64,000 nt of DNA. Origin: Prolixibacteraceae bacterium (GTDB taxonomy: Bacteria > Bacteroidota > Bacteroidia > Bacteroidales > Prolixibacteraceae). Positions 50,996 to 62,744 of this stretch are shown here, piece after piece. Below the pieces are notes generated by a model. The model ran no database searches. It had not been told where the DNA came from and saw only the letters and a program-made list of their open reading frames with translations. The stretch covers positions 279,119 through 343,118 of the forward strand of contig JAQUIJ010000005.1 in NCBI GenBank assembly GCA_028683385.1, read 5' to 3'. The position numbers and the translations under genes were made by a program. Every line of letters starts with the position of its first letter. The first letter of the stretch is position 1.

Positions 50996-52204
50996 TTAGG
51001 AATTGCCTTTTAACTTGTCTCCCATATAACCTGAACCAGAATTGGTATTCTCACTGAAATAAGGAGATGACGAACCGTTACCGGCCATGCTTTGGGACAT
51101 GCGCCCTGCCACATTACCCATCGCATCCGCTGCCATACCTGCCCCGGCAGATGCCATACTGACCACGCTCCGGGAAGAACTGCTGAACAGACTGGTTACT
51201 TTTTGTCCCAGACCGCCACCTCCGCCTGCATGGACAATGTAATTGGCAACCGATGGCACGGTGAAATAGCCCACAATGCCCATAATCAGGAACACGAGGT
51301 AAGCCATGTCCGTACGGCTGAAAAAAGTATCGCCGTAATCCTGAACCTGTGAAATATCCAGTTCCAGCATCTTTTCCTGTATCTTCCCTATGATAGAGCC
51401 AAAGATGTTTGCCACTGGCAACCACAAAAAGATGTTGATGTAGCGGGCGATCCAGACCGTAAGTGTATGCTGGAATCCATCAAAGACAGCAATGCCAAAT
51501 ACCAGCGGTCCCAGAATAGCCAGTACGATAAGCTGGAACGTTCGCAGTGTATTGATGCAGAGGGCAGCCGCCTCAAAGAGTACCCGCAGCACTTCGCTCA
51601 TCCATTCCTTGATCGAATTGCGGAAGTTGTACGACGCTTTTGACATGGCAAACTGTATATCGTTTCCAATGCCATCCAATATGCCTTCGCCTGATGGGTC
51701 TGCATTGTCGTGGGTATATTTATACCACCGGTCCCGGTCACCGCTGCCACTTTCACCCACATACATCTGCCAGACAGCCGTTTTACGAATGGCTTCTTCC
51801 TTTTTTTGCAATAGCAGGGCTATGGCTTTATCCGAATCCTTTACCATTTCAGAAGTTGCGGTTACGGTTGGTTTCATCACTCCGTTTATCATAGCTAGTA
51901 CGGACGGAAAGATCATCACACAAAAGCCAATGACGAACGGACGGAACAGCGGATAAAAATCTATTGGCTCTGCATTGGCGATATGCCGCCAGATGCGGGA
52001 TGCGATATACCAGGTGGCTGCAAAACCAGCTATGCCCTGGCCAACACCAATCAATTGACTGCATAAGGGCATCATCTCATCATAGAGCTGGTCCAGCACA
52101 CCATGCAATCCGTTCATTTCATTTGCCAGTCCTTGAGCCTGGCTGATAAAGGGCAATATCATACCCGACACTGCAACACATGCAGTCTTTATCCATTTTG
52201 CCAT
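50996..52204 (-). CDS. traJ: Conjugative transposon protein TraJ
   Basis: VirB6-like polytopic inner-membrane channel protein of 402 residues. Signal-like start, then several membrane segments: IGVGQGIAGFAATWYIASRI, PFVIGFCVMIFPSVLAMING, TLRTFQLIVLAILGPLVFGI and MAYLVFLIMGIVGYFTVPSV, ending in a Gly/Ser-rich cytoplasmic-type tail. It is 12 bp downstream of the last TraI-like gene. Confidence 0.92.
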   Translation of the reverse strand: MAKWIKTACVAVSGMILPFISQAQGLANEMNGLHGVLDQLYDEMMPLCSQLIGVGQGIAGFAATWYIASRIWRHIANAEPIDFYPLFRPFVIGFCVMIFPSVLAMINGVMKPTVTATSEMVKDSDKAIALLLQKKEEAIRKTAVWQMYVGESGSGDRDRWYKYTHDNADPSGEGILDGIGNDIQFAMSKASYNFRNSIKEWMSEVLRVLFEAAALCINTLRTFQLIVLAILGPLVFGIAVFDGFQHTLTVWIARYINIFLWLPVANIFGSIIGKIQEKMLELDISQVQDYGDTFFSRTDMAYLVFLIMGIVGYFTVPSVANYIVHAGGGGGLGQKVTSLFSSSSRSVVSMASAGAGMAADAMGNVAGRMSQSMAGNGSSSPYFSENTNSGSGYMGDKLKGNS

Positions 52205-52216
52205 GTTTGTAATTTT

Positions 52217-52855
52217 TTAGTTGTTTATGCCATAAACGAGACGCATTGTATTTGCATCGTTCCGTTCTTTTGCACGCTGCAAGGCCAGTACGGTCGTATT
52301 GTTGTTGAAATACCTTAGAAAAAGTAGCTTGTCCTGCATATCAGCAAATATTTTGTCAATAGCATCCAACCGTTCATCGTCACTCATCCGGAGTTTATTT
52401 GCGGTGATGATGGTAGCCAGATTGTCCAGGTTATTGAGGCTTTGCTTAAACAGGTTTTCATACACCCTGCTGAGGTAGACCAGTTCCTGTTGGTTGAAAT
52501 TATTGTCCTGTTTAAAGCGGTTGAAGGCTGATTTATATTCTTTTACCAAAATGACCTGGTAATTGATAATGTCAGCCACCCGTTTATATTTTTTCACCGT
52601 CGGGCTTACTTCCATCAAAGCGTCAAGAAAGGTTTTGTGCAGGCTGAAATTACCCTGTGATAAATCCTTGATGGTATTATAACCGCCGTTCAGGATTTCA
52701 TATCCTTTTTTCATGTCTGACAAAATCTGTTTGAACTGTGCCAGTTTTTCCACATTCAGCAAAAGTTGGGCGATTTCATCCGTCTGTGCCATGGCTTTGT
52801 TTGCCGATAGCAAACTGAATAGCGCGATTCCTAAAATGAGTATCAGCTTTTTCAC
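52217..52855 (-). CDS. TraI-like secreted protein, copy 3
   Basis: A 212-residue exported protein with signal peptide (LILILGIALFSLLSANKAMA). It shares with the two genes upstream the pattern RFKQDNNFNQQELVYLSRVY, NLDNLATII, LRMSDDERLDAIDKI and VLALQRAKERND. This family (DUF4141/TraI-like) acts like VirB5, a periplasmic or pilus-tip part of the transfer system; the exact role is not known. Third in a tandem set, next to traJ. Confidence 0.82.
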   Translation of the reverse strand: MKKLILILGIALFSLLSANKAMAQTDEIAQLLLNVEKLAQFKQILSDMKKGYEILNGGYNTIKDLSQGNFSLHKTFLDALMEVSPTVKKYKRVADIINYQVILVKEYKSAFNRFKQDNNFNQQELVYLSRVYENLFKQSLNNLDNLATIITANKLRMSDDERLDAIDKIFADMQDKLLFLRYFNNNTTVLALQRAKERNDANTMRLVYGINN

Positions 52856-52857
52856 GA

Positions 52858-53505
52858 TCAGTCATGTTTAATACCGTACAAGGCACGGCTGGTTTGTACA
52901 TCATTGTTTTCCTTTATTCTCGATGCGGCCAATACCATCGTTTCATTGCTGAAACTCTGGGAGAAGGTGTATTTATCCGTCATATCCTGATAAAGAATGT
53001 CAATCCGTTCCAGCCGCTCATCATCTTTCATTTCCAGATTGCCGTCCGTGGTCACGGTGATCAGTTCGTCTAGGGTGTTTTCACAGTCATCCAGCAGCCT
53101 GCCCAATACACGGATGATATAGTCCAGTTCTTTCCCGTTGAATGCGCCGCTTTCCTGCATCTGGCGACGGGTTCTGTTATAGCCTTTAATAATTGCCACC
53201 TGCATGGCCATGATGTCGGCAACTTTCGCATATTGCTTTATTTTCGGGTTGACATTTTTCAGGGAATTGAAATATCCGGTATGCAGGTTAAATTCGCCCC
53301 GTTTGAAATCGCCAATCATATTCAGTCCCTCTTGTGCAATGGAATAACCCTTTTGTGCATAACCGATATACACTTGCAAGGCCGCAATCTGTTGGATCAG
53401 GTACTGTTTTTGTGTCTTTTTTTGCCGGAACCATTCGGCAAAGGTCTGTGCCTGTGTTGATGTCGCAAACATTCCAAAAAGGAACAGAATCAGTATTTTT
53501 TTCAT
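52858..53505 (-). CDS. TraI-like secreted protein, copy 2
   Basis: A 215-residue exported protein with signal peptide (MKKILILFLFGMFATSTQAQ). The shared segments are LDYIIRVLGRLLDDCENTLD, LEMKDDERLERIDILYQDMT and MVLAASRIKENNDVQTSRAL, ending YGI like the others. Relative to copy 3 it lies 2 bp upstream. Two cysteine-free halves and few indels between copies suggest duplication and drift. Confidence 0.82.
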   Translation of the reverse strand: MKKILILFLFGMFATSTQAQTFAEWFRQKKTQKQYLIQQIAALQVYIGYAQKGYSIAQEGLNMIGDFKRGEFNLHTGYFNSLKNVNPKIKQYAKVADIMAMQVAIIKGYNRTRRQMQESGAFNGKELDYIIRVLGRLLDDCENTLDELITVTTDGNLEMKDDERLERIDILYQDMTDKYTFSQSFSNETMVLAASRIKENNDVQTSRALYGIKHD

Positions 53506-53515
53506 AATCTCAATT

Positions 53516-54208
53516 TTAATTAGTTGGTAAACCGTATAACTTTTTCACTACGTCCACATCATTATCTTCCTTTGCCCGTTGCAGGCTGAGCATGATATTT
53601 TGCTTGTTAAAGCGGGTCAGGTCGTAGTAATTGGCATCTACCTGATCGGCTGCTGCATTGATAATTTCAAGCCTTTTGGCATCACTCATTGAAGTAGTAA
53701 AGGAGTTGATTACAAGGAAAATCTGATCGAGGTTTTTGGCGCTCTCATCCAGTATGCCTGAATACACTTTCGCCATATAGCCCAGTTCTTCCGCAGTAAA
53801 ATATTTGTCCTGTTTGAACAGGTTCCATGCCCGTTGGTATTCTTCTACCAGCCTTACCTGTTTTTGGGAAATCTCACGGATGCGTTGGTAGTACGAGATG
53901 ATGGATTTTACTTTTGCCAGTTCATCAAAGTATTCTTTATACAGGGTTTTCTGCCGCTCGGTCCAATCAGAAATCTCATCCAGTTTTAGTTTGGACAGGG
54001 TATTTTCTATGGTCTTCTGGGCGTTTTGCAACCAGATAGTTTCGTTCTGCAACCGCTGTATTTGAAGGTCAACTGCTTTTATGACCTTTATAATACCAGC
54101 CTTGATAATTTCCAATATAGCAATAGGGGTGGCGTTTGACTGGCTTGTTGGCATTATGGTCAAGGAACAGCATAATACAACCGCCATGATTTTGATATAC
54201 CGTTTCAT
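53516..54208 (-). CDS. traI: Conjugative transposon protein TraI (DUF4141), copy 1
   Basis: A 230-residue exported protein (signal MKRYIKIMAVVLCCSLTIMP) closest to the standard TraI of CTnDOT in position and pattern: LQIQRLQNETIWLQNAQKTI, LKLDEISDWTERQKTLYKEY, LFKQDKYFTAEELGYMAKVY and MLSLQRAKEDNDVDVVKKLY. It lies 5 bp downstream of traG. The N-terminal third is longer than in the other two copies. Confidence 0.85.
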   Translation of the reverse strand: MKRYIKIMAVVLCCSLTIMPTSQSNATPIAILEIIKAGIIKVIKAVDLQIQRLQNETIWLQNAQKTIENTLSKLKLDEISDWTERQKTLYKEYFDELAKVKSIISYYQRIREISQKQVRLVEEYQRAWNLFKQDKYFTAEELGYMAKVYSGILDESAKNLDQIFLVINSFTTSMSDAKRLEIINAAADQVDANYYDLTRFNKQNIMLSLQRAKEDNDVDVVKKLYGLPTN

Positions 54209-54213
54209 ATTCT

Positions 54214-56691
54214 TTATTTTTTAGGGTTATTGCTTCTCATGTCATTAGCTAAAGCAGCGATGCCTTTTTGTATGTCACCGCCAAATCTCGCGGCATACGC
54301 CTGCACCTTTACTTTTTCAGTTTCTTCCGTAGTATAAGCCAGGTATTCCTCCAGGCTCACTTCCGTTCGATACACTTTCGATAACATTCCTCCCAACGAG
54401 ATAAATACTTCCTTGTATTTTTTAGAGGGGTCGTTGGCCTTATTCACAGACAGTACAAGTGCCTTTTCTTTTTCGGTCAGTCCTAGCAGTTCCTGTATCT
54501 GGTCGAATTTATTCTGGTATTTGGATTGGTCAAGGAGTATTTTACAGTCGCTGTTGTTGATGATGGCCTGCTTAACTACTGGTGATGAGATGATGTCTTC
54601 CACTTCCTGCGTGACAACAATGGCCTCCCCGAAGAACTTACGTACCGTTTTGAACAGGTATTTGATGTATTCTGCAAAGCCCTCCTTCATCAGCGCTTTC
54701 CAGGCCTCTTCAATCAAAATCATCTTTCTTATTCCCTTCATTTTCCGCATCTTATTGATGAAAACCTCCATGATAATGATGGTCACGACTGGGAATAAAA
54801 TGGGGTGATTTTTGATATTGTCGAGTTCAAAGACAATGAACCTTTCCTGTAGCAAGTCCAGGTTTTCCTTGGCGTTTAGCAGATAGTCAAATTCACCGCC
54901 TTTGTAATAGGGCCGAAGTACATACAGAAAGTTGTTCACATCAAAATCACTATCTTTCACTTTGTCGGACTCCAATACGCTTACATATACCTCTTTCAGA
55001 AAATCATAAAAGGTGTCAAAACAGGGAAACATTTCCGGTTGGGAGTCCAGGTAATTAAAGTACCCGCTGATGGCATTGGATAAGGCTACATATTCGCTCC
55101 GTTTAAATTCTTCATTGTCTTTTTTCCAGAGTGCCAGCAGCATCGTTTTGATGCTTTCTTTTTTTTCTGTATCCAGCGAATCTCCTTCTCCAATAAAGAA
55201 TGGGTTGAAACGGATAGGCTTTTCTTCAGTATAGGTAAAGTAATACCCGCTCACCATATCGCATAGACCCTTATAGCTATGCCCGACATCCACCAGTACG
55301 ATATGTGTACCCTGTTCATAATAGCTGCGCACCATGTGGTTGGTGAAAAAAGACTTACCGCTACCACTTGGCCCAAGAATGAATTTATTGCGGTTGGTGC
55401 AGATACCCATTTTCATAGGCTCATCGCTGATGTCCACATGCACCGGCTTCCCGGTCAGGCGGTCACCCATACGGATACCTATTGGGCTGAGCGAAGAACG
55501 GTAGCCCGTTTCCATGTTCAGAAAACAGGTGGCTTGCTCGGCAAACGTATCAAAGGTGTCATTCATCGGAAAATCAGCCGCATTGCCTGGGATACCTGCC
55601 CAGAAGATTTGTGCGGCTCCGGTGGTTTCCTGTTTGGCCGCTGCATCCATCTGCGCCAGTGCGGAGGATACCTTATTTTTTAAGTCTTTCAATTCTCCTT
55701 TATCTTCTGTCCATACCAGCACATTGAAGTGTGATTTGACAGGCAGGCGTTGCTGGCTGATGGCTTCATTGAGAAAATCATTCGTTGAATCGCGAGCGAT
55801 CATATTCTCCCGGCTGTAAGCAGAAAGAGATTGTAACCGGAGTCGTTTGCTTTCCAGTTTGCGCATGGTCTGCTGTGCATCATCCAGAAAAATGTATTGG
55901 TTGTAGATGTGGTTGCAGGAAAGCAGTTGCCCCAAGGTGCTGGTAAAGCCGATGCTGAACTTGGTCTTGTCGGTAGAATAGCAATCATAATTGATGCGTG
56001 AACCGCATAGGGCTGGCAGATCGGCCGCATCACCCAGCGTATAGAGCTGGCAATATTGATCACCGATGCGCATGTCGCCTCCCAGCTCCATATCCTTAAA
56101 TATCATTGCTGAATCTTTTTCATACAGGTGACAGTACCGTTCTATCAGCCCAGCCTTTCGTCTCTGGCTCATCAGATCAGACTCTTTTAATCGGGTTAGC
56201 TTAACAAATCCACTGTCTTCAAGTATGCGTTTAAATTGCCCTGCACTGTCCAGAAAATCTTGTAGTAACTGAGGTTTCAATGTTTCCTCAGGTACAATTG
56301 ATTTTCGCAACAGGTTTGAAAACAGGGAACTGGATGGTTTTCTACCTGCCGGTTTTTTGGTCAGAAAGATGTAACACGTATGTTCCAGAAATGGACGCTC
56401 ATTGAAAAACCGTTCACTGCTCCTTGTCAGGAAACTGGTGTCCTCTTTGGTAAAATCAGGCTTGTGTTTGCTGTCAATAAACCAGTCCTGTTTATGGAAC
56501 ACACTGAATTTGGGCAGTATTTTAATGGCCTTCACCCAGGTCTGGTGAAAAGCTTCATATTCCTGATCAGATAAAGTGAATATCTCAGGCAGCTCTGCCC
56601 GGAAGGCTATTGTCATATCGCCCTGCCCAGACAGAATACAATCATGCTCAATGCCAATAATGGGTAAAATATCATCCAACAACTTTTCCAT
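54214..56691 (-). CDS. traG: Conjugative transposon protein TraG (VirB4 ATPase)
   Basis: The secretion ATPase of the conjugation channel, 825 residues. Walker A FILGPSGSGKSFFTNHMVR near 436-453, Walker B MILIEEAWKALMKEG near 655-670, and the downstream VTQEVEDIISSPVVKQAIIN with the conserved Gln. The N-terminal half carries the TraG-type beta domain (ILSGQGDMTIAFRAELPEIF). Gene order DUF4133, traG, traI matches CTnDOT. Confidence 0.95.
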   Translation of the reverse strand: MEKLLDDILPIIGIEHDCILSGQGDMTIAFRAELPEIFTLSDQEYEAFHQTWVKAIKILPKFSVFHKQDWFIDSKHKPDFTKEDTSFLTRSSERFFNERPFLEHTCYIFLTKKPAGRKPSSSLFSNLLRKSIVPEETLKPQLLQDFLDSAGQFKRILEDSGFVKLTRLKESDLMSQRRKAGLIERYCHLYEKDSAMIFKDMELGGDMRIGDQYCQLYTLGDAADLPALCGSRINYDCYSTDKTKFSIGFTSTLGQLLSCNHIYNQYIFLDDAQQTMRKLESKRLRLQSLSAYSRENMIARDSTNDFLNEAISQQRLPVKSHFNVLVWTEDKGELKDLKNKVSSALAQMDAAAKQETTGAAQIFWAGIPGNAADFPMNDTFDTFAEQATCFLNMETGYRSSLSPIGIRMGDRLTGKPVHVDISDEPMKMGICTNRNKFILGPSGSGKSFFTNHMVRSYYEQGTHIVLVDVGHSYKGLCDMVSGYYFTYTEEKPIRFNPFFIGEGDSLDTEKKESIKTMLLALWKKDNEEFKRSEYVALSNAISGYFNYLDSQPEMFPCFDTFYDFLKEVYVSVLESDKVKDSDFDVNNFLYVLRPYYKGGEFDYLLNAKENLDLLQERFIVFELDNIKNHPILFPVVTIIIMEVFINKMRKMKGIRKMILIEEAWKALMKEGFAEYIKYLFKTVRKFFGEAIVVTQEVEDIISSPVVKQAIINNSDCKILLDQSKYQNKFDQIQELLGLTEKEKALVLSVNKANDPSKKYKEVFISLGGMLSKVYRTEVSLEEYLAYTTEETEKVKVQAYAARFGGDIQKGIAALANDMRSNNPKK

Positions 56692-56743
56692 ACTCTCTTT
56701 TTTACCTTGTTAAATTTTTATTTCTAAAGAATTCTCCGCCTCT

Positions 56744-57061
56744 TTATCGCTTTTGCAGGAAAACTTTCCTGCTGTAGGTTTTGATGACTTTTGGAACTTG
56801 CCGTCTGGCAATGGCTTTCATTAGGCCATGTTCCCCGTATTTGCCGCTCATGCCGTAGATCTTCACGATCAGTAATGTTCCTGCAATAAGGATGATTCCG
56901 ATGCAGATCAGAGAAGGGATGCCTATGATGTACATGATCGCATAAAGGATGAGCAAGGCCACAACCCCGCCGCCCAGATACCAGATATACTGCGCTCTCA
57001 AGCCCTTAAACTCGATACTCCGGTTAATGCCTTTGTTGATTTGATATACACTGTTTGCCAT
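56744..57061 (-). CDS. traF: TraF-like DUF4133 membrane protein
   Basis: A 105-residue VirB3-like protein of the DUF4133 family: NKGINRSIEFKGLRAQYIWY, two membrane segments (LGGGVVALLILYAIMYIIGI and SLICIGIILIAGTLLIVKIY), then a basic tail (RQVPKVIKTYSRKVFLQKR). It is 52 bp upstream of traG. Confidence 0.92.
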   Translation of the reverse strand: MANSVYQINKGINRSIEFKGLRAQYIWYLGGGVVALLILYAIMYIIGIPSLICIGIILIAGTLLIVKIYGMSGKYGEHGLMKAIARRQVPKVIKTYSRKVFLQKR

Positions 57062-57079
57062 AACTGTATTTTTATTGGG

Positions 57080-60000
57080 TTATAATCGTATTCTGCTGCG
57101 CTGCATCCGTTGTTCTTCCACTGCCGGTTTATGCAGCGGTACAATTTCTTTATCAATTACTTTATTGCCGTTTACTTTGGTAAGGATGGACTGCAATGCT
57201 TCTTCCGGAATCCTTTTGATAACTGGCACTACGGTATCAGGCTCCGGCTTTTGATCCGATGGATTGTTTTGTTTAAGCTGGTTCTCCTGAATTTTTATAG
57301 TAATCTCACGTTCCAATCTGGACAGTTCGCTTTTCATCTGTTGCAACTCCACTTCTTTCCCGAAAGGTTTTGTTGTGAGCTTCGCTATCATTGGAATTTC
57401 TTTTTCCAGTTCCAATAAGTTCTTTTGGTATTTTTCTTTCAGGCTGTCCACCCGGTCGATGGCATTCAGGAAATGACGTGCCGCCAGTTTGGGGTTATCA
57501 ACGTTCGGTATTCCGTTGGAATAAGTGTATTTGATGCCATCTTGTGAACGTTGGGCATAGAAGCTGTTTGAATAACGGTATTCAAACAAACCTTTTTCTT
57601 CATAAGACTCCCGGTGCCTGCGGATGTAGAGCTCAAAACCGTAAAGCATACCTATTTTTTGTTCTTCCGGCCTGCCTTGTTCCGGGTTCCATGTTTTATA
57701 CTGCCTGATTAGGTGTTCGCCAATTGCTTCGGCATCTTTACCATTAAAACCATCCAATACAATAGGATTGGACTTTGTACCATCCTTCTCCAGTTGCAGC
57801 CTGTTTTTGTACCAGTCATCATCTACGGTCAGTTTCTCCAATGTTTTTACAGTGACCGTCTTTTCCTTTTGAAGTTCTTCCAACTGGATTTTGGAACGGG
57901 ATACTTCCTTAAAATGTGCCTTTCTCAGGCTTTCCATCACTGCAATTTTCTTTTCCAGTTTTGATTTTTCCAGAAGTGTTGTATCACCTGAAAGCACGGC
58001 GATGTATTCAGAAAAATTCATCCCGCTTTTTTCATCTGCCGAACCTTCATCGATGCTGCGCATGCTAAGTTCACAGTTTTTCATCTGGCTGATAAATGTC
58101 TGTTTGTTCTTCAGCAGGTTGAATTTGTAGTTGTCCAGAGATTGTTCCACTGCATAGATGTAATTATGCACTTTGTTGTAGTATTGCTGTTTCGCTAGTA
58201 CATTGCCTTGTCTGGCTCCGCGCCCGTTGCGTTGTTCCAGTTCCGACGGCTTCCAGGGTATATCTAAATGGTGCATGGCAATCACCCGTTGCTGTACGTT
58301 CAGTCCGGTACCGGCTTTCTCTGTACTGCCAATCAAGATCCGGATTTCTCCGGCATTCATTTTCCTGAACAGTTCGGGTTTTTGTTTATCTGTCCAATCG
58401 TGGATAAACGAGATGGTATGACGAGGAATGTTAAAATCCTGAATTAGCTTTTCTTTTAGGGCATCATAGAGATTAAAATCGTCAGGCTTAGGCGTACCAA
58501 TATCTGAAAAGACGATCTGTGTTCCCCTGTGCCCGTGACTGTGATGAAATAGTTCAGCTACTTTTCGCGCGCAGACGTTCACCTTGTTGTCAGGATGATC
58601 GCTGTATTTCAACGGATCAACTAAGCGCATATCTGCCGACATTTTCTTTGCGTAGTTGGTTGCAATCAGCATCCGCCCTTTGTCCTCGTCTTCACTTAGT
58701 TTTCCACGGCCAATGAGTGTTCCGTCACCTGTTTTCGCGAATTGCATCAGGTTTTTGATGAACTCACTTTGCTCCGGTGTGGGTTTGATGTTGACCAGTG
58801 TTTCATTGATTTCCGGTTTGTCCAGACGGATGTGTTTGGATGTTTTGTAATCAGTGACTTCATTGTAAAACAAGGCCAATTCGGGAACCTTGATAAAATG
58901 ACGGAAACGTTCTTTGGCAATAATCTCATTGGTAACCGAAAATTCAAAATCAGTGGTTTTGCGGGCGAACACCGCCGCCCAACCATCAAAGTTTTCGATA
59001 TGCTGCCGCTCCATTTCTTTTGGCCGCAGATATTTGAACAACAGGTACATCTCCGTCAGGCTATTGGAAATAGGTGTGCCGGATAAAAAAGTAACACACA
59101 GATCCGAATTGAATCTTTCCTGTAAAGTGCGCACGGCAAATAGCATGTTGAGCGCTTTCTGGCTTCCTTCCATATTGCCCAACCCGGCCACCCGGTTGTG
59201 TCGGGTAGTAAAAGTCAGGTTTTTGAATTTATGGGCTTCATCCACAAACAGGTGGTCAACGCCCATTTCCTTAAAGTTGATGCCCACATCTTTCTTTTCT
59301 TCGATGTTTTTCAGTATGCCTTTTAATTGCCCTTCCAAGTTATTCTTACGGATTTCCAGCCCTTTCAGCATTCGTTTAGAAATATCACCACCCAAATCTT
59401 TCAGAGTTTCCAAGTCCCTTTCCACATTGTCCAATTCTGCCTGAAATATCTCTTTCTGTATTTCCGGTGATTGGGGTATTTTACCAAACTGATCATGAGT
59501 CAGGATGATGCAGTCCCAGTTGTTGTTTTTGATTTCATGGAATAGGCGCAAGCGTTTGGCCGGGGTAAAATCATTCTCTCCAGGAGCAAGAATTCGGGCT
59601 AGAGGATAGGCTTTGTGGTACGTTTCAGTAATCTGGTTCACATTGGCCTTCAGCGCCAGGATCATAGGTTTGTGGACGATGCCCAACCTCTTCATCTCAG
59701 TAGCGGCAATAATCATTGTGAGTGTTTTTCCTAATCCCACTTCGTGATCGATAAGGGCGCCACGGTTCTGCACGATACGCCATGCCGCGTTTTTTTGTGA
59801 GCTGTACAAATCCTCAATGCCCAGAGCTTTTTTATCGAGCCCAGGAAAATGCTGGTGGCTGCCATCATATTCCCGTAGCACATAGCAATTAAAAGTTTGG
59901 TTATACAGACTTTCCAAACGCTTTTTATCGCTGTCAGGTAGCTCCCGTAACCAGTCAGTAAAACCATTTCGCATGTTCTCAATCTTCTGGTGGGCAAGCT

Positions 60001-62665
60001 GTATCGCTTCGTTGTCGGGTACACGGATAGGCTTATCGTCCGGTCCTATTACCTCGTAGGTGAAAAAGGGCGTGGTATTTTCCAACGCATGTTCCAGCAT
60101 GGTATAACCATAAGTTGTTCTTCCGCTTTTGGTAGTAACGGCATACTCCCTGTCAATTTTGGCATTATGCCCGTAGGTATTGACCTTGAATGTATCGAGC
60201 GATGTAAAATAGCTTACGGAGACCGACTGTTCAAACAGTTGCCGACCAAACCGTTCATAATATGAAATGGGAATCCAGCGTTCGCCCAGATTGAAGTCCA
60301 GCAAATCAAAAGGTATCATTTCGGGCTGTACTTTTTCTATGGCTTCAAGGCTTCTTTGGTATTGCGGATTTTCGGGATTATTCCTTAATAATTCTTCAGC
60401 TTGTTGTAATTTATCTACCACATTGCCGCTTAAATACTTGTCCGCAGTTTCCCATTCATTAGCCATTGGATTCATGTAAATCTGATTGCCCAACTTGCTT
60501 ATCAGTTCTTTTTCAGTTAGCCCGGTAGCCTCTTCCATGTAACTCAAATGCACCCGCCCTTTCTCATTCAGGCTTCGGGCAAGGGCATCCAACGGGTTAT
60601 CGGTGATAAACCGTTCCTGTTGCCGGGCAATAGATTGTACGAGAATGTCAGCTTTGACGTACTGAGATCCGTCTTTTCTTTCCAGAGAAGAAAGGATTGT
60701 AAAGCCAAATGCTCTATCATTGATGATGCGTTTATTGTTAGCAGGGCTATTCAAAAAACCATATTGTGCTACAAAGCTATCGTAGCGTTGATTCAGGGAT
60801 ATGCGTTCTTTTTCATCCAGGACTATGCCGGACAACTCCTTTGCTGACAGTTCCAGATAACTGTCGCGTAATCCGGTGTAACTTTGGAAGAATGTAAGGT
60901 CACCCTGCCGTTGCAAAGGTTGGAATGCAGACTGCTTAAACTCTATATCTACATTATTGAGGATGCCAACCTGATTCTGATGCACCACCAATATTCCATC
61001 TTTATAGAAAGGTTTCAACTCAGGATTAGCCTGTATGGATTGAAACCCACTTTCCAATCCAAAAGCCTGTTCCAGACTTTTGTCTCCTTCATAGATATAC
61101 GAATGTCCGTATTGCTGCAACTGTCCGGCAAGTATTGCCAGTTCATGGCCTAACAAGTTTGCGTTCATCCAGTTGGCGGAAAACTGTACTTCCTTTACAT
61201 TGGAATACAACTTGTATAAATACCGGTTGGTTTTTTCCTGTTTGGCCGTTAACAGGACAATGCTTTCATGTGCAGGGTTATCACTGGTCTTTACCGTGCT
61301 GATCAGGCGAACCGTCTGCTTCTGTATGACTGATTTATCCAGATCGTTAAGATAATCCATTGCCCGGCTGATGTTTTCTGCCGGGGCAGTATCAAACAAG
61401 CCCAATTGTACAGGTACAGATACAGCCTTGCTTTCTGGCATAGACAAATAGGAAAGGCTTTGCTTTTGTGGTTCCGGCTCATGTACAGCAATCTTCATTT
61501 GTGCATGGAGAAATTGTTTTTCGTCAAAACGTTCACTGATCCCTTGCCTGATTGTTTCTGCCAGTTTTTCTTCAATATCATTTATATCACCATGCTGCCA
61601 AACACTTTGATTCGCATGGCCATATTGGTTTCTCCCGGCTTTGAGTTCGTTGCCGGTGACCAGCTCCGGATGCCGATGGATGAATGCATTGAGATTGAAT
61701 TCTCCGAATTCGTTTTTCTGTTGTACCGTTTCCACCAACTCATTTTCATTGTTTGTAAGTCCCGGTTTGCTTTCATTCTTCTGTACGATCAGAAAATGAT
61801 TGGGAGCTTCGGTGTTGCCCGTTTCTTTCATCAGGTTATCAGGCATGACCGACAAACTGATAAAATCTGCACGGTCAAGCAGGTATTCCCTTGCCGCACG
61901 GTTGGAAGGACTGTTTAGAAATGCGTCAGTCGTAATATAGGCCATCAAACCGCCGTCAGCAATCTTGTCAAGACCTTTTGCGAAAAAGTAATTGTGGATT
62001 TTTCCGGTAAGTTCCTTGTTGGTAAAAGCTTCATCATAGACCGGAAAATTTCCGAACGGAATATTGCTTACAATAAGATCATATTGCCCGTTATCTATAA
62101 CCGGGGTTTCTTCCAATCCGGAAATATGCGTTTTAACCTTTATCGAAAGACTGGAATTTAATGCTGATAAAACCAATCCTGTAAGTCGGTCTTTTTCCAC
62201 GGCCGTTATCTGTTCCACTTGGGAAAATGCTTTTTCTGCTTCTGTGATAAACACACCTGAACCAGCGGAGGGCTCATAAATCCGTTTCGGACTAATGCCT
62301 TGTTCTTTTAAAACTTTGTAAAGGGTGCGGGGAACAATGTTGGGTGTGAAAAAAGCAGTCAGAACACTATTTTTTACTGACTGAACCGCTTCTTTATATT
62401 GCTTTCCATCAAGATTATTTTGCAGCAGTTCATGCAGTTCCCTGATACCCTGAAACAACTTCAGATCATTGTCCGTTGCACCCAGTTTTAGCCATTCTTC
62501 TTGGTTTGTAGGGGGATATAATACCGCCTTTATTCCGCCGAAGCCGGAATACTTTTGCAGCGTTGCAATATCGATTGCAGAAATTCGGGATTTCTTGTCC
62601 CATTGAAGTGCAATCCGGATAGCGGATATATTATCGTTTAATTTTTGAAAAGCATTATAAGCCAT
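57080..62665 (-). CDS. Large polyvalent protein: N6-adenine methylase-like domain plus SNF2-type helicase
   Basis: A 1,861-residue protein. The N-terminal MTase-like part has the SAM-site [20 protein letters not shown] near 132-151 and the catalytic block as [15 protein letters not shown] near 200-214, where NPPF is changed to NIPF. The helicase part has Walker [14 protein letters not shown] near 977-989, the DEAH box [10 protein letters not shown] near 1142-1151 and motif [13 protein letters not shown] near 1478-1488. A coiled-coil and basic tail follow. Such proteins may protect or process incoming single-stranded DNA. It lies between DUF1896-like and traF genes, 18 bp upstream of traF. Confidence 0.88.
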   Translation of the reverse strand: MAYNAFQKLNDNISAIRIALQWDKKSRISAIDIATLQKYSGFGGIKAVLYPPTNQEEWLKLGATDNDLKLFQGIRELHELLQNNLDGKQYKEAVQSVKNSVLTAFFTPNIVPRTLYKVLKEQGISPKRIYEPSAGSGVFITEAEKAFSQVEQITAVEKDRLTGLVLSALNSSLSIKVKTHISGLEETPVIDNGQYDLIVSNIPFGNFPVYDEAFTNKELTGKIHNYFFAKGLDKIADGGLMAYITTDAFLNSPSNRAAREYLLDRADFISLSVMPDNLMKETGNTEAPNHFLIVQKNESKPGLTNNENELVETVQQKNEFGEFNLNAFIHRHPELVTGNELKAGRNQYGHANQSVWQHGDINDIEEKLAETIRQGISERFDEKQFLHAQMKIAVHEPEPQKQSLSYLSMPESKAVSVPVQLGLFDTAPAENISRAMDYLNDLDKSVIQKQTVRLISTVKTSDNPAHESIVLLTAKQEKTNRYLYKLYSNVKEVQFSANWMNANLLGHELAILAGQLQQYGHSYIYEGDKSLEQAFGLESGFQSIQANPELKPFYKDGILVVHQNQVGILNNVDIEFKQSAFQPLQRQGDLTFFQSYTGLRDSYLELSAKELSGIVLDEKERISLNQRYDSFVAQYGFLNSPANNKRIINDRAFGFTILSSLERKDGSQYVKADILVQSIARQQERFITDNPLDALARSLNEKGRVHLSYMEEATGLTEKELISKLGNQIYMNPMANEWETADKYLSGNVVDKLQQAEELLRNNPENPQYQRSLEAIEKVQPEMIPFDLLDFNLGERWIPISYYERFGRQLFEQSVSVSYFTSLDTFKVNTYGHNAKIDREYAVTTKSGRTTYGYTMLEHALENTTPFFTYEVIGPDDKPIRVPDNEAIQLAHQKIENMRNGFTDWLRELPDSDKKRLESLYNQTFNCYVLREYDGSHQHFPGLDKKALGIEDLYSSQKNAAWRIVQNRGALIDHEVGLGKTLTMIIAATEMKRLGIVHKPMILALKANVNQITETYHKAYPLARILAPGENDFTPAKRLRLFHEIKNNNWDCIILTHDQFGKIPQSPEIQKEIFQAELDNVERDLETLKDLGGDISKRMLKGLEIRKNNLEGQLKGILKNIEEKKDVGINFKEMGVDHLFVDEAHKFKNLTFTTRHNRVAGLGNMEGSQKALNMLFAVRTLQERFNSDLCVTFLSGTPISNSLTEMYLLFKYLRPKEMERQHIENFDGWAAVFARKTTDFEFSVTNEIIAKERFRHFIKVPELALFYNEVTDYKTSKHIRLDKPEINETLVNIKPTPEQSEFIKNLMQFAKTGDGTLIGRGKLSEDEDKGRMLIATNYAKKMSADMRLVDPLKYSDHPDNKVNVCARKVAELFHHSHGHRGTQIVFSDIGTPKPDDFNLYDALKEKLIQDFNIPRHTISFIHDWTDKQKPELFRKMNAGEIRILIGSTEKAGTGLNVQQRVIAMHHLDIPWKPSELEQRNGRGARQGNVLAKQQYYNKVHNYIYAVEQSLDNYKFNLLKNKQTFISQMKNCELSMRSIDEGSADEKSGMNFSEYIAVLSGDTTLLEKSKLEKKIAVMESLRKAHFKEVSRSKIQLEELQKEKTVTVKTLEKLTVDDDWYKNRLQLEKDGTKSNPIVLDGFNGKDAEAIGEHLIRQYKTWNPEQGRPEEQKIGMLYGFELYIRRHRESYEEKGLFEYRYSNSFYAQRSQDGIKYTYSNGIPNVDNPKLAARHFLNAIDRVDSLKEKYQKNLLELEKEIPMIAKLTTKPFGKEVELQQMKSELSRLEREITIKIQENQLKQNNPSDQKPEPDTVVPVIKRIPEEALQSILTKVNGNKVIDKEIVPLHKPAVEEQRMQRSRIRL

Positions 62666-62744
62666 ACCTCACATTTTCAATCTACACCAATGCTTTTGAT
62701 TTCTTTAAAAACCGGCATCCAAAATGTCAGGATGCTGGTTACTT

